Assembly (NCBI GenBank): GCA_035771175.1
Contig: CM069589.1
Coordinates: 29,964,201-30,028,200 of the forward strand
From: Paratinospora sagittata
Taxonomy: Eukaryota; Streptophyta; Magnoliopsida; Ranunculales; Menispermaceae
DNA: 64,000 bases
Reading direction: 5' to 3'
A program made the translations under genes and the position numbers. Below are positions 10,884-22,246 of this stretch, one piece after another (within the stretch, counting starts at the first letter, position 1; every line of letters starts with the position of its first letter). Under the pieces are notes generated by a model, which did no database searches, was not told the DNA's origin, and saw only the letters and a program-made list of their open reading frames with translations.

Positions 10884-12007
10884 ATGGCCATCAAACTAAG
10901 AAGTGGTACAGAAGTTGAAAGTGGTTCTCTACCATGTATTCCCTCTTCATTATCTATGCCATCATCATCACCATCACCAATGCAAAAAGAAAAAAAAGAG
11001 GCGAAGAAGAATGACTATGTTCCGGGTCGTATTCTTAAACCTTTGTTGCCCTTTCCCCAACGTTTTGCAAAGAAGAAGTTGGATGATCAGTTTGCAAAAT
11101 TCTTAGAAATATTCAAGAATATTCACATCAACATACCTTTTGCAGATGCACTGAAGCAAATGCCTAATTATGCAAGATTCTTGAAGGATGTGATGATGAA
11201 AAAGTGGAAGTTAAAGAATTTGAGACTGTCAAGCTCACAGAGGAATGCAGTGCCATCATATAGAAGAAGCTGCCTCAAAAACTCAAGGATCCAGGGAGTT
11301 TTACTATCCCTTATATCATTGGTTCTTCTTCTTTTAATAATGTGTTATGTGATCTAAGTGCTAGCATTAACTTAATGCCTATGTACATTTTCAGGAAGCT
11401 TGGACTTGGTGAGGTGAAGCCCACCACAATCTCATTGTAGCTGGTAGACCGATCAATCACCTATCCTTGGGGGATTATAGAGGATGTACTTGTGAAGGTG
11501 GACAAATTCATCTTCCCGGTGGATTTTGTAGTGTTGGATATGGAAGAGGAGGGAGATGTTCCTCTTATACTTGGGAGACCATTCCTTGCCACTGGGAGAG
11601 CTTTGATAGACGTGGTGGAGCTTGGTGAGCTTACTTTGAGGGTGAACGAAGAAAAAATGATGTTCAACATTTATAAAACACCCAAAGTTCCCAAAAAGAA
11701 TAATAGTTGTCACCGGATATATGTGAAGGGAGGAAAAGAAGAATGTTTTCTTAAGTCTTATGATAAGCCTACAAGATGCCTTGAAGTTCTATAAGGAGAA
11801 GTTGGAGAGTTTAGGTGACCCACCTCCCTTAGTGTGGACGGACCCCTATTGGCAACCACATGAAGAAGAAGATCACTTGCACCACCATTTAGGGAGGTCA
11901 AGCATAAAAATGGCAATCTCCCTTGGGTAAAGACAAAGCGGTTCAAGGAACACTTCGGCAAGGATCCAACAAATACCAAGGTGGTGCTTCTTGATGAGCC
12001 ACCTTGA
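10884..12007 (+). pseudogene. A1 aspartic protease region and tail, broken
   Basis: Fragments in several frames include a basic linker, MPNYARFLKDV, a GSF-type start of the protease core, a degraded [14 protein letters not shown] active-site segment (around 11352-11380; here V-I-stop then SASINLMP), and the intact segment VPLILGRPFLATGRALID (about 11550-11612). Stops and at least three frameshifts prevent translation. After the protease the sequence goes directly into the short tail seen in A0, then TGA at 12005 and the GGGAGGCAACCC phrase. Reverse transcriptase, RNase H and integrase are absent, as in A0. Confidence 0.82.
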
Positions 12008-12181
12008 TGAGAAAAACAAAAGTCGGGCTGACGACTCTAAACCAAGCGCTGGATGGGAGGCAACCCATCGGTTTTGGAGTTTTATTATTTTTGTGTTTTA
12101 TTTTTTTTATTTTTTTATTTTTTATTTTTGTTTTAGTCATTGTAGTATAGGATTTGGATTTTTTTTTGCATTGACAGATTT
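12008..12181 (+). other. A1 3' non-coding region, part 1
   Basis: It follows the stop codon, contains the GATGGGAGGCAACCCAT phrase and a T-rich run, and is then interrupted by solo LTR B1. Confidence 0.7.
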
Positions 12182-13546
12182 TGTAATACCCTAGGATTGC
12201 ACAAAAAAAAATTGAACTTCAAGCACCTGCCTGAAAGTTTGGGCAGCCCGCCAGAAGGTTCGGGCGCTTTTTTCCTATTTAAAGAACCCCCCCCCTCATT
12301 TTCTTACACCAAATCACTTCTCCTTGTGATTTCTCTCTGCTCTCTCATTTTCCTTGAGTTTTTCTTCTCTTTTTGAGACTCTCTTTGCGATGTAACACAG
12401 TTCTGCTCGGGGGAAGGCGCCAGTTCTCAAGGGAGTTTTTATCTGAATGTGGAAAACGAAACATAGGTTTGCGTGTCTTATAACTTCTATTAAAGTTTAC
12501 GTTCGTTTATCATTATGTCTACTATTCATTTACACTGCATTATTGCGTATAATGTTTATACTTGTCATACTTATTCCTGCATATCTGGAGTTCATGTATT
12601 ACATTGTTGCTATGTCAGATTAGTGGTCAATCTAACTCAACCAGACTCAGTCTTGTCCTCGGTAACTTTAAATAGTGAACAGGAGGCAGTGTGCTGCTCT
12701 AGACAATTGGTATTTAAGTAGACGTCGTGTCTCACCTCTCAAACTGGAGACTGATCTGGTTGGTCTTATTTGAAAGCTATCAGCTTGTACAAGTAATACT
12801 GAATGTCCTAACCTTGCACGTAGTGATACCAACCCTGATAAGGATCACCAGACGTTGACAAATGCTGTCTAATGTTAAGTAAAGACCGGACTTGTTCATG
12901 CATTGGCATCATACATAAGCACCACCTAGGGACGTATGTGGTTTATGATTCATAGAATAGTTAGAAGCAATGCTCACTATTCATTATATTTTTCTGGAAA
13001 GGGACGTACAATGAGAACTCGGGATTACCTGGGGAGGGACATCTGTACGTGAATCCAGGGCATCGTTCTTGAGAAGGGACGTACAATGCGAACCCGGCTA
13101 CTCCTGGGGAGGGACATCTGTACGTGAATTACAATCATGGAACCAATAAGAGACGGTGTCATGCATACCTACATGTTGGATTGATTATTATGCTTTGATG
13201 TGTATTTATGATATTTGATTATGAAGTTTATTTTATTAATTGTTATATTCACGAACTATTTTACCCACTGAGCATGTAGCTCACCCCGTTGTTATCCAAT
13301 TTTTCACAGGAGATTAGGGTGGACTGAGTGCAGATTTTTGGACCCACATTTTTGTACCCTTGATATTATTCATTGGGGATTTTGGGAGGATGTTCCCTTA
13401 ACTATTTCATGTACAAATATTCTAAAAATAATGAAATCAGACTTGTACTTAATCGTGTTTTCGCGCACTCGGTTATTGTTATAATGCATTCGCGCCCCGT
13501 CCGTGAGTGTCCCGCCGATTTAGGCTTGTCCAGGCGGGGTGTGACA
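12182..13546 (+). repeat. B1: solo LTR of the chromovirus family of G
   Basis: It begins TGTAATACCCTAGGATTGC and ends GGCGGGGTGTGACA, with the same termini and internal order as both LTRs of G. Flanks are GATTT (12177-12181) and AATTT (13547-13551), a 5-base duplication with one later transition. No internal sequence is present, so it arose by LTR-LTR recombination. It contains a 75-base tandem duplication (13001-13133). Confidence 0.9.
13001..13133 (+). repeat. 75-base tandem duplication inside B-family LTR
   Basis: Two units begin at 13001 and 13076 with GGGACGTACAATG and end in GGGAGGGACATCTGTACGTG. ACGTAC and GTACGT make each unit internally self-complementary. The same duplicated block is present in G (about 43668-43800 and 52625-52740) and, reversed, in B2 (about 27500-27650). 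Confidence 0.8.
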
Positions 13547-15105
13547 AATTTTTTCTACTTGTCCTTTTCAGGTTCTAAACCAATTTTTGGGGTCTCTTTG
13601 GAGCATCTAGGAGAGACGAATGGAATGCATCATGTGCCATCTTCACCCATTTGGGTTCAAGGGGTTTTCTAAACTCCCATCTCTCTTATATGCCTCTTTT
13701 TTCCTAATATTTTCTTGTTTATTTGATGCATTAAGGACAATGCTTGCTTTAAGTTTGGGGGGATAGTTTTTGAATTTTTTTCATGGTATGTTAGTTGAGT
13801 ATGCATTAGTTTAGGCTAGGTGGTCACAATTTTTTACAATTTTAGACTTATGTATGAAGGGCCAATGAGAAGAGATTCACCTTAGAGATATGAAACGATA
13901 AGAGAATGTACAGAGTTACCTATATGTTTGTGTGCTTGATCCAATTTTTTGCTAAGAATTTTTGGAGAGACTCAACCATTTTAACATGGTTTTGATCATT
14001 AGATTAAGATTGTTTGAAATGGACCTTTGCTTGCTAAGTCATATTTTAGATCTCTAAGGATTCTAGAACAAGTGTGATCACCACTCGAGGCGAAATCCTA
14101 GAAAACACACTAGGAGGAAGATGATTTAGGCCATGTTTGAAAAAGTTTGAGCCAAATAGCCTACCTTACTTTTTATTATATCCATAGTTCCCATTTTGAG
14201 CTGAATATATTTTTCTTTGTTACCTATACATCATGAATTTTGAGCTTGTCATGTTTAAATTCTCTGTTTTTCAACCTATGTACCTTAAACACTTTGATCT
14301 TGTTAAAGTGTTATTATTTGGAAGGAAGAACAATGGGAAAGAGAAAAAAAGATGAAAAAGGTGATAAAGAAGAAAAAAAATGTGATGTTTGCTTATGAAT
14401 GGTATTGAAAGAAAAGAAAAGAAGATGAAAAAGAGAAAAAAAAAGTGTTACATCTATGTATTGAAAAGAAATAAGTTTGAGGGTGTAGCATTCTAGAAAA
14501 GAAAAGTGAATGATGACAAGAAGCAAACAATACAAGAATGGGGATTGAATTTTTTTTTTTTTTTTAAAAAGTGTTTTGGTTTCAAATGTAATGTAGTGGA
14601 TGCTAGTAATTGATCAAAGTGTTTAGGGTATTTTGAGCTACAATATTTCCTATTTTTCCTTACCATTGAACCTTGGCCTTACATTACAACCTATGAAAGA
14701 CCTATTGATTCTGAATGGTGTGTGATCTACATTAGTGGAGAGAGGTGTGAAAGACTTGCTTATGGAATTCCAACTTAAATCATATATTTTGAGATCTTAC
14801 ACTTAACACTTTCTTGCACTTGTTCATGACTTGCATGATTAGTTTGATGAGATTAGTTATGTACTTATGTGCGAAAGAATCAAAGATGAAACTTGGCGAG
14901 AGTTTGGTTAAAATTCTAGACACTTTTATACTCTTGAATTTCTTTCTAGAATTGAATGTTCTTTTTGGATGTCATCTTGGAGGCCATGCATGTATTTATA
15001 ATGTTTAGTTAAGTCTTTAATTGTGCAAGATTGTGACTTTAGAAGGGATATGTGAATTATGAGTTTTAGTTTTGTTTTCCCTTTGCTCAGGACGATCAAA
15101 GTCCT
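13547..15105 (+). other. A1 3' non-coding region, part 2
   Basis: It is homologous to 6076-7700 of A0 on the other strand. It includes a purine-rich tract (about 14330-14460), the mirror of the pyrimidine tract in A0. No coding potential is recognised. Similar phrases such as GGCGAAATCCTAGA recur in the 3' regions of H. Confidence 0.7.
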
Positions 15106-15120
15106 AAGTTTGGGGGTATT
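15106..15120 (+). other. A1 polypurine tract
   Basis: AAGTTTGGGGGTATT lies directly before the 3' LTR and would prime plus-strand DNA synthesis. Confidence 0.8.
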
Positions 15121-16493
15121 TGATAGTTGCATATTTAGATAGGTTTTAGAGCATGTTTTAGGTGTGATTTAGGACATTTCATGCATTAGTTTGATGCATT
15201 TGTGTTAGTTTTAATACATTTGATAGTTTAGGAATAAATTGGTTTTCACGCATTATTTTGGTTTCATAGTTTATAATTTGATTCATTATATCTTTGAGTG
15301 TGTTTTTCATTGATTTGCTTTGTTTTGTAGGTATTTAGATGTGTTAGTCATGGTTTTGGATTATGAAAACATATTCAAGAAGTTGCCAAGGAGAAGCATG
15401 AAGAACCCAAGTCAGAAAGGAGCGAAACTTGGCTAAGTCCACACAAAAAGAGCAAACATCAACGTTCTGGGCGCCGTGGTGGTGAATACAAGAAGAGAAG
15501 AAGATGGTTCTGGGCGCCGCGGCGCTGTTACTGTTCACGCATTCCAGGATTTTTAAAAGTTTAGCAAGTTTTTCTCCACACTTTCTAATTCCAATTTTTG
15601 TGGACGACTTGGGGCATATAATATATCAAAATTTAGGGTTTTGAAAGGGGGAATACATTGGAGAAGAGAATAAGACGACTCGAAGATGAAGAACGAGAAG
15701 ATTCAACCTTCTAAGAAGAAGATTCAAGTTCCAAGTTTTAGAGTTTGATATTATGTTTACTTTAGAGTTTTTCTCCATATTTTGTGTTTGTTTCATCCAA
15801 AAGATGAACTAATTTATTGTTCTAGAGAGGAGATAGATCCTAACCTGAACATCATGGTTTAATTTTAGATTTTGCTTATTATTAATGAAATCTCCATAGT
15901 TTATTTATGATTCCATGCACTTAGTGCTTTTGGTTTATTGGCCACAAATTGAATGAACCTAGACTTGGAAGGCGGCACTCGAGAGAGGGTTTTCTAGGTT
16001 GGATAAGGGGAATTATGACATGAAATAGTTATAGAATCGAGAGGTTTACAAGGTTTCATGAGGTTGTAGGAAAATCACAAAACTTAATGGGTTATTAAGA
16101 ATTAGGGTTTTATCGAGAGACCAAATCTTATTCTTGATGATACGTTCTAATTCGGCACTCGAGAGAGGGAATTAGAGACGTGCGGATTTTGACTTATAGA
16201 CTAGGAAATTGATTTAATAATAAGCGTGTCCAAGTTATATGATTGAAGTTTAGGTGAAGTCAAGTCTCTAGATATTCTCATATATTTGATATCTCTCATA
16301 TTCTATTCGTTTGATTTGAATTTTAATTGTCTTTTTAATTATTGAAACTCTACCATTTGATTAGCTAGATAAAGTTAGAAATTAGTGAAAACGGTAATTG
16401 GTAAAGTAAATTGTCCCTATGGATACGATAGCCCGACTCACTGTCGGTATATTATAACTTGACTGTCGTGCGCTTGTGATAAATTCACGAACA
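15121..16493 (+). repeat. A1 3' LTR
   Basis: It begins TGATAGTTGCATATTTAG and ends TTCACGAACA, followed at once by target duplication GTAGG. The 5' LTR partner is 8052-9446. Confidence 0.93.
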
Positions 16494-16498
16494 GTAGG

Positions 16499-17198
16499 CT
16501 TATCATAAGCCTTAAGAGAACACTCTTCACTTCTTCCCTTCACATCTATCCGGTGGCAACTATTATTCTTTTCGGGAGCTTTGGGTGTATTATAAATATT
16601 GAACATCATTTTTTCTTCGTTCACCCTCAAAGTAAGCTCACCAAGCTCCACGTCTATTAAAGCTCGTCCGGTGGCAAGGAACGGTCTCCCAAGTATAAAA
16701 GGAACATCTTTCTTCTCTTCCACATCCAGCACTACAAAATCCGCTGGAAAGATGAATTTGTTCACCTTCACAAGTGCATCTTCTATAATCCCCCAAGGAT
16801 AGGTGATTGATAGATCCGTCAGTTGCAATGAGATTGTGGTGGGTTTCACCTCACCAAGTCCAAGCTTCCTGAAAATGTACAGAGGCATTAAGTTAATGCT
16901 AGCGCCTAAATCACGTAATACATTATCAAAAGAAGAACCAATGACACAAGGGATAGTAAAACTCCCTGAATCCTTGAGTTTCTGGGGCAGCTTCTTTTGT
17001 ATGATGGCATTGCATTCTTTTGTGAGCTTGACAGTCTCAAATTCTTTTAACTTTCTCTTTTTCAACAGCACATCCTTCAAGAATCTTGCATAATTAGGCA
17101 TCTGCAAAAAGTATGTTGATGTGAATTTTCTTGAAAATGTCTAAGAATTCTGCAAATTGATCATCCAACTTCTTTTTCACAAAACGTTGGGGAAAGGG
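16499..17198 (-). pseudogene. A0 aspartic protease region
   Basis: On the minus strand this is the best-preserved protease of the window. Open from about 17107 down to the A1 insertion, it contains MPNYARFLKDV, GSFTIPCVIGSSF, the active-site segment [10 protein letters not shown], then FIFPADFVVLDV and ILGRPFLATGRALIDV. This is the Athila/Tat pattern; the enzyme would cut Gag-Pol in the particle. Upstream, a deletion of about 13 bases (relative to A1) beside short ATGC repeats near 17100 breaks the frame, and a TAG lies near 17199. The last codons before A1 (segment KAYDKPT) continue in frame at 8051. Confidence 0.85.
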
Positions 17199-18736
17199 CT
17201 AGGGAGGTTTAAGAATAGGCAGGTTGTCCGAAAAAATGATATGGCCTGGAACATAGTCATTCTTTCTCGCCTCTTTTTCTTTCTCAATGGCAACTTCCTT
17301 GCCGTTATTCAAACTTTTCTCTTCTTGTACTTCTTCTTGCATAGGTGATGATGATGATGATGATGGCATATATGATGAAGAGGGAATAGATAGTGGAGAA
17401 CCGCTTTCAATTTCTTTACCACTTCGCAGTTTGATGGCCATACGTTGCTCCTTTGGGTTCACCTCTGTGTTGCTCGGGAAGAAGCCTCTTTGCTGGGCAC
17501 TTATTGCTGAAGCAAGTTTCCCAATTTGCAATTCTATATTCTTCATTGAAGCTTCCAAGCTATCTATCCTTGACTCACTCCTATCTTGCTTCGCCTCAGA
17601 TTTTTCTATATACCCACTTAAAAGCTCCTCCAAGGAAGGTTTCTTCTCTTGTGATGGCATAAATATACCCGATGGTGGAGGATTCAGAACATTCCTAGTG
17701 TTGGAATATGAAAAATTCTCATGGTTCCTTATCCCTGGGTGATATTGGTTTGAAACATGAGCATTGCTCCTATAGTTGTATCCCCGGTTATTCAAGTAAT
17801 TTGCTTGCTCTTTAATGAATCCTTCACCCAAATATCCCATGCTTGCTGCCACTACATTCTCAATGGATGGTTGTTGTGCACTTTGCATCGATGCTATTTG
17901 GTTAGACAATGTGGATAATTGCGCCGTAATTGCAGACATCAGATCAAGCTCAAGCACTGCAGCAACTTTTCTCACCAAAGATTTCTCACTAAGAGTTTCA
18001 TATGTGTTGGAAGCCATTTCTTCCAATAGGTTGAGAGCCCCCTCAGTTGTCTTGCCCATTATAGTGCCACCAGCTGCGGCATCTATCAAAGTACGTGTGG
18101 AAACTGTCATTCCATTACAAAATATCTGAAATTGCATCCACACTTCAAAGTCGTGTTGTGGACACTTCCTCAACAATTCCGTAAACCGTTCCCACGCCTC
18201 ATAGAGTGACTCATTTTCCAATTGCTTGAACTAACTAATCTCAACTCGTAGTTAAGTTGTCTTTGCCTGTGGGAAAAACTTTTGAAGCGATTTTTGTATC
18301 AATTCATCCCAAGTGGCAACATTCCCAAGTTGCAAACCTTGCAACCATGACTTAGCCTTGTCCCTCAAAGAAAATGGGAACAATCTCAGTCGAATCACAT
18401 CTTCAGCCACGCCATTAAACTTGACTGTATCGCACTTCTCCAAGAATAACCGTATATGGGTCATCAGATCTTCTATTGGAAGGCCCCCATACTGATGTTG
18501 TTGAACCATTGTGATTAACGCTAGCTTCAACTCAAAATTGTTTGCAGCAATGGGTGTTCTCACTGTCCCAGAGTAATTATCATGGATGACGAGCTTGAAG
18601 TAGTCCCGAAGAAGTCATTGATTTTTTCAGGCTCCATTGCCTCTTGCTCCCCTCTTCTTTCTCTTTGCCTCTATCCCAACGTGCGCTCAATCTCAAGATC
18701 CAATGGTACTAATTCAGCACTTCTAGAACGTCGCAT
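17199..18736 (-). pseudogene. A0 gag, broken
   Basis: The minus-strand ATG at 18736 opens with MRRSRSAELVPLDLEIE, homologous to A1 Gag. There is a TAG at codon 22, and a frameshift before RTPIAANNFELK at the same place as in A1. Two stops near 18231-18252 replace Gln codons (CAA to TAA, CAG to TAG). From 18221 to 17199 the capsid core and C-terminal half are open: LYEAWERFTELLRKCP, LIDAAAGGTIMGKTTEG, a Gln/Asn-rich linker, a coiled-coil-like segment and a Ser-rich tail. No zinc knuckle is visible. Confidence 0.87.
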
Positions 18737-18855
18737 ATACTTCAATCAACCTTCAAAACAAAAACAAAGAAACAAATTCAGAAAAATTTAGAAAAAATAC
18801 TAGATTAAAATTAAAATCAATTACTAACGATATTGATGAAACTAAAGTGAAACAT
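18737..18855 (-). other. A0 leader between primer site and gag
   Basis: This is an AT-rich leader of about 120 bases, equivalent to 9471-9592 in A1. Confidence 0.6.
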
Positions 18856-18873
18856 TCCCAGGCAACGGTGCCA
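18856..18873 (-). other. A0 primer binding site, tRNA-Asp type
   Basis: Plus strand TCCCAGGCAACGGTGCCA differs from the perfect site at 827-844 at two positions, both transitions. Confidence 0.83.
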
Positions 18874-18879
18874 AAAACT

Positions 18880-19266
18880 TGTTCACTGAAAATTGAAAGT
18901 GTACGGTGACAGATAGTAGTAATAACCGATGAAGATCGGGTTGTCGTCCTCTGGGATTGCACACCTCACCAAATACCGTTTTCACTAATTTCTAACTCTA
19001 TCTAGCGATCAATTTGTAGAGTTTCAAATAATTAAAAATCAAATAAAACTTATTAAGATGAATGAACTATGAGAAATATCAATATATGAGGAATGTCTAG
19101 AGAATCAACTTCACCTAACCTTCAATTATGTAATTTAGACATGCTTATTATCAAATCAATTTCCTAATCTATAAGTCAAAACCCTTGTGTCTCTAATTCG
19201 AGTGTCGAATTAGAACATATCGTCAAGAACAAAGTTCGATCTCTCGATAAAACTTGAATTCTAAAC
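18880..19266 (-). repeat. A0 5' LTR, truncated by C-
   Basis: It starts TGTTCACTGAAAATTG and is collinear with 4761-5150 of the 3' LTR until ATTCTAAA, where the C- LTR terminus TGTTGGTCC begins. The remaining 900 bases are not found to the right of C-, so the junction involved a deletion or a rearrangement. Confidence 0.82.
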
Positions 19267-19494
19267 TGTTGGTCCACCCAAGAGGGGGGTGGATTGGGTG
19301 CAATGGTCAATTTTAAAATTAAAGGTCTTCCAATAACTTAGGTGATTTACATAAGTTAATTGGAACATGATGCAAATTAGAACACAGACTACAATACAAA
19401 ATTTTTACACACAGATTATAGTGGTTCGGCCAAGCCTACGTCCACTACCTAATCTCTCAATTAGGATTTACTCAGTCCACTAACTGATTCTCTT

Positions 19495-19850
19495 ACGGGT
19501 GAGAACCAAACCGTTACAACTGCTCTTTTACAGGTTAAAGGCAAACCTATCCTTTCACGGGCTAAGGATGAACCATTTTCCTTTTTTCGGGATTAGGAAA
19601 AACCCATGTTCCTTTTACTGGCTAAGGAAGAACCAAATTTCCTTTTTCTGGGATGAGGAGAAACTCATGTTCCTTTTGCTGGCTAAAAAAGAACCGTGAT
19701 CCTTTTGCGGGATAAGGAACAACCGATTTCTCTTTTAAGGCTGAAAGATAACCTATCCTTTTTAAGGTTATGGACACACCTACCCTTTTACTGGATGAGG
19801 ATGAACCGGTTCTCTTTTAAAGGCTAAGAGAAACCTATATGATTTCAATC
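19495..19850 (-). repeat. Hairpin array type 2 in C-
   Basis: About ten units. Examples of paired arms are TTCCTT/AAGGAA (near 19620), TTCCT/AGGAA (near 19580) and TTCTCTT/AAGAGAA (near 19810), showing arm covariation with a similar GGGCTA-type loop. Confidence 0.7.
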
Positions 19851-20839
19851 CTAAAATCATCAAGTGAACTTCCTTCACTTGTTCTGGTTGTTTCAATCCA
19901 TAAACACATTAGCATTACAACACTAAGATGTTGGGTGGTTCTAACGCAATAGAGCACTTTACATTAAGCACAGTACATAGCGTTACAAAGATATGAAATG
20001 TGAAATAGGTAATACTAAGTTGAAATACACCTTCAGTCCTTTATCTTTCAATGTTCGATATTGCTCAAGTGCAGTTTCGAAAAGCATGAGTGATATGATT
20101 TGAAAATAAGTGCTTTATTGAAAGATAAAATATACCAAACAAATATTGACGTTGAAAACAAAGGACTAGTGTAAGTCAAAGACACAGACAGTTTTCAAAA
20201 TAGATATAGAATATATGTATGAAAACTTCTTATTCAACAATCAGTAGTTTAACGCAACCACTGATATAGTTCAATAAAGTACTTAAGATATGAAATCAAG
20301 TACGACTGTATATCTTGAACTATTTCTCAAATTCTATCATCAGCAAGAATGATACGAAATGTGAATCAGTGCTGAGAATTTGAGTTGATACCAATATAAA
20401 AATAGATTTTCAAAGATAGAAATATATTTCAAACTCAATATGAAAATCGTATAGGTATCAGTGAAAAATACTTTGAAAGATTAGAAAAATAAAATTCATT
20501 TTGACACAGACTAACTTTCAAAAAGTATTGGCACAACACAAAGTGATTGGCAAGTTATTTGGTCCTAAGTGTTGGTATTTATAGACTTAGTGGGACATAG
20601 TCGTTATACTCTTGATTTTCAAATTCAAGATGAACGTTGAGACTCAACGGCAAGAGTGGTATATGAAAATGGCATCTGCAATTTTTATGCACATTCTGGT
20701 TCATTCCAGATAGCATGAATAAGGGAATTTTAGGATACCCTGATTCATGCATCAGAAAAGATCTCTGATTTATCTGAAAAGTTCTTGTGTAGAGATTTGT
20801 TCTGAAAAGCAAACCGATATGGTGTACGTGTCAGAACAG

Positions 20840-21575
20840 TGACCATAGTTGAATTAGCGTCTTGATTCCGCAATCAGTGTCCTTACGCATAATGTCAACT
20901 TTGTCGTTTTGTTCCTTAAGGGTGCTTACTACGTATAAGCGTCCTACTGAACACTTAAGTAAGGGCGCTACTAACTTGTAAGCATTCTGACTTACTTATG
21001 ACTTTAGACGACTTAAACCTTGAGGGCACTAATGCACAGTTAGCGTCCTGCTGTGTTTTAAAACTGTTAAGTGCATGAGGGCGCTACTATCCGAGTAAGC
21101 GTCCTGCCTTTAAAACATAAAACAAACACATGAGGGCGCTACATTACATGAGCGTCCTACTAGATAAAAACATAACATGAGGGCGCTACTACTATGTAAG
21201 CGTCATGCAAGTTAAGACATTTAAAACACGTTGAAGGACAATCAGCGTCCTGAAAGTTATTAAGTTGATTTCCAAAAGTGAGGGCGCTCCTACCCAGTAA
21301 GTGTCTTTTAGTTTAATCAACTTATAACTATCAGCGTCCTCAAAGAAACATTCTTTGAAGAACTTTTTAAAAAATCTTTCAGTGAGCTGATGCTGAGTCA
21401 GCTTCCTGACAACTTTAAAAGGTTAACTAATATATAAGACCGCTACTATACAAGTAAGCATCCTGATTAATCAGTTCATTTCAACATTGAGCATTATCAG
21501 CGTCCTAATTACCTATCAGCGTCCTAACTTAACAAGTTCAGGAGAGCGCTGCTATTTAATTAGCGTCCTGAAAGA
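20840..21575 (-). repeat. Hairpin array type 1 in C-
   Basis: About twelve spaced units, each reading on the minus strand GGACGC, a variable inner stem-loop, then GCGCCCTC or similar. Inner stems include TACT/AGTA, CAT/ATG, GCTTA/TAAGC and AGCTGA/TCAGCT. The units align one-to-one with the C+ array at 57048-57710. Confidence 0.75.
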
Positions 21576-22246
21576 CTCTTCGAAAACATTTTTTACTCGT
21601 AATAAAATATTCGATAAATGCGAATAAAAACTCGATATATTTCAAATTAAATATATAGTATTAAATCATTTGAAATATAGTTAAAAACGTGAAATCAAAA
21701 CATGCAGATTTAGAAAACATATGATAGTGATACATGCATGGTTTTGAAAAACATTTTGAGCAATAACGATTAGAGAAAGATATACCTTAATTTCCTTGTG
21801 TATTTCTCATTTCTCTTGATAGGTACTTCCAACTCTTCATTGTGACTTCTTTGCTGATCTTTGAGCTGGAGATGACTTTGAACGTTGATCGAAAGATGTT
21901 GTCACGAAGCTTGATCAAATCGTTCTTTAATTTATGATGTGATTATTGGAGTCCTTTCACGACTTATATGTCTTTGTTTTCTTTTGATCGAATCATTCAC
22001 GTAAGATGATCTTGACATCAGGATATGATCGTTGAAGTATGTAAGTTGAAACAATCTTAACCGTTGGATATGAGCTTTGAGTTCCTTGATCGAGTCGTTC
22101 CTTGGCTTTTTGTTTTTCCTTCAGTGCAGATATAAGTTCTTGAAAAATGTTCGTTAGCACCGAAAAATACTTTGTTTGTGATCATCAAAATATACTTCAT
22201 CAAGTATACTTTAGGGATTGCTAAGGATGAACCATATAGGTTAACG

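Larger units (their letters stand above)
8052..16493 (+). mobile_element. A1: complete Athila/Tat-type gag-protease Gypsy with target duplication
   Basis: Both LTRs, primer site, gag, protease, 3' non-coding region and polypurine tract are present in order. GTAGG flanks both ends (8047-8051 and 16494-16498), proving a single insertion event into the A0 reading frame, in the opposite orientation. The 8.4 kb include a 1365-base solo chromovirus LTR (12182-13546). The coding frame lacks reverse transcriptase, RNase H and integrase. The two LTRs remain very similar but differ by point changes and a roughly 20-base indel near 8405/15470, so the insertion is not very recent. Confidence 0.93.
4761..19266 (-). 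mobile_element. A0: minus-strand Athila/Tat-type gag-protease Gypsy, host of A1
   Basis: A0 consists of a 3' LTR (4761-6056), polypurine tract, long 3' non-coding region, a broken gag-protease frame, a tRNA-Asp-like primer site (18856-18873) and a truncated 5' LTR (18880-19266). Its reading frame is interrupted by the complete element A1 (8052-16493). Protease runs directly into a short tail and a stop, with no reverse transcriptase, RNase H or integrase. The right end is cut by the C- LTR, so no target duplication can be confirmed; the left flank is AACAT. Confidence 0.85.
19267..22246 (-). repeat. C-: long Copia LTR, minus strand
   Basis: The plus-strand left end TGTTGGTCCACCCAAGAG is the reverse complement of the C+ terminus. 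The right end, ATGAACCATATAGGTTAACG, corresponds to the C+ start TGTTAACTTAAATGGTTC with one changed terminal base. Both hairpin arrays are present: type 2 at 19495-19850 and type 1 at 20840-21575. No primer site or polypurine tract adjoins it and the flanks (TAAAC, ATTGT) do not match, so it is either a rearranged solo LTR or part of a larger chimeric block with L. Confidence 0.82.

Noticed and set aside
17287..17742. 151-codon plus-strand frame
   Set aside because: Antisense shadow of the A0 gag C-terminus.
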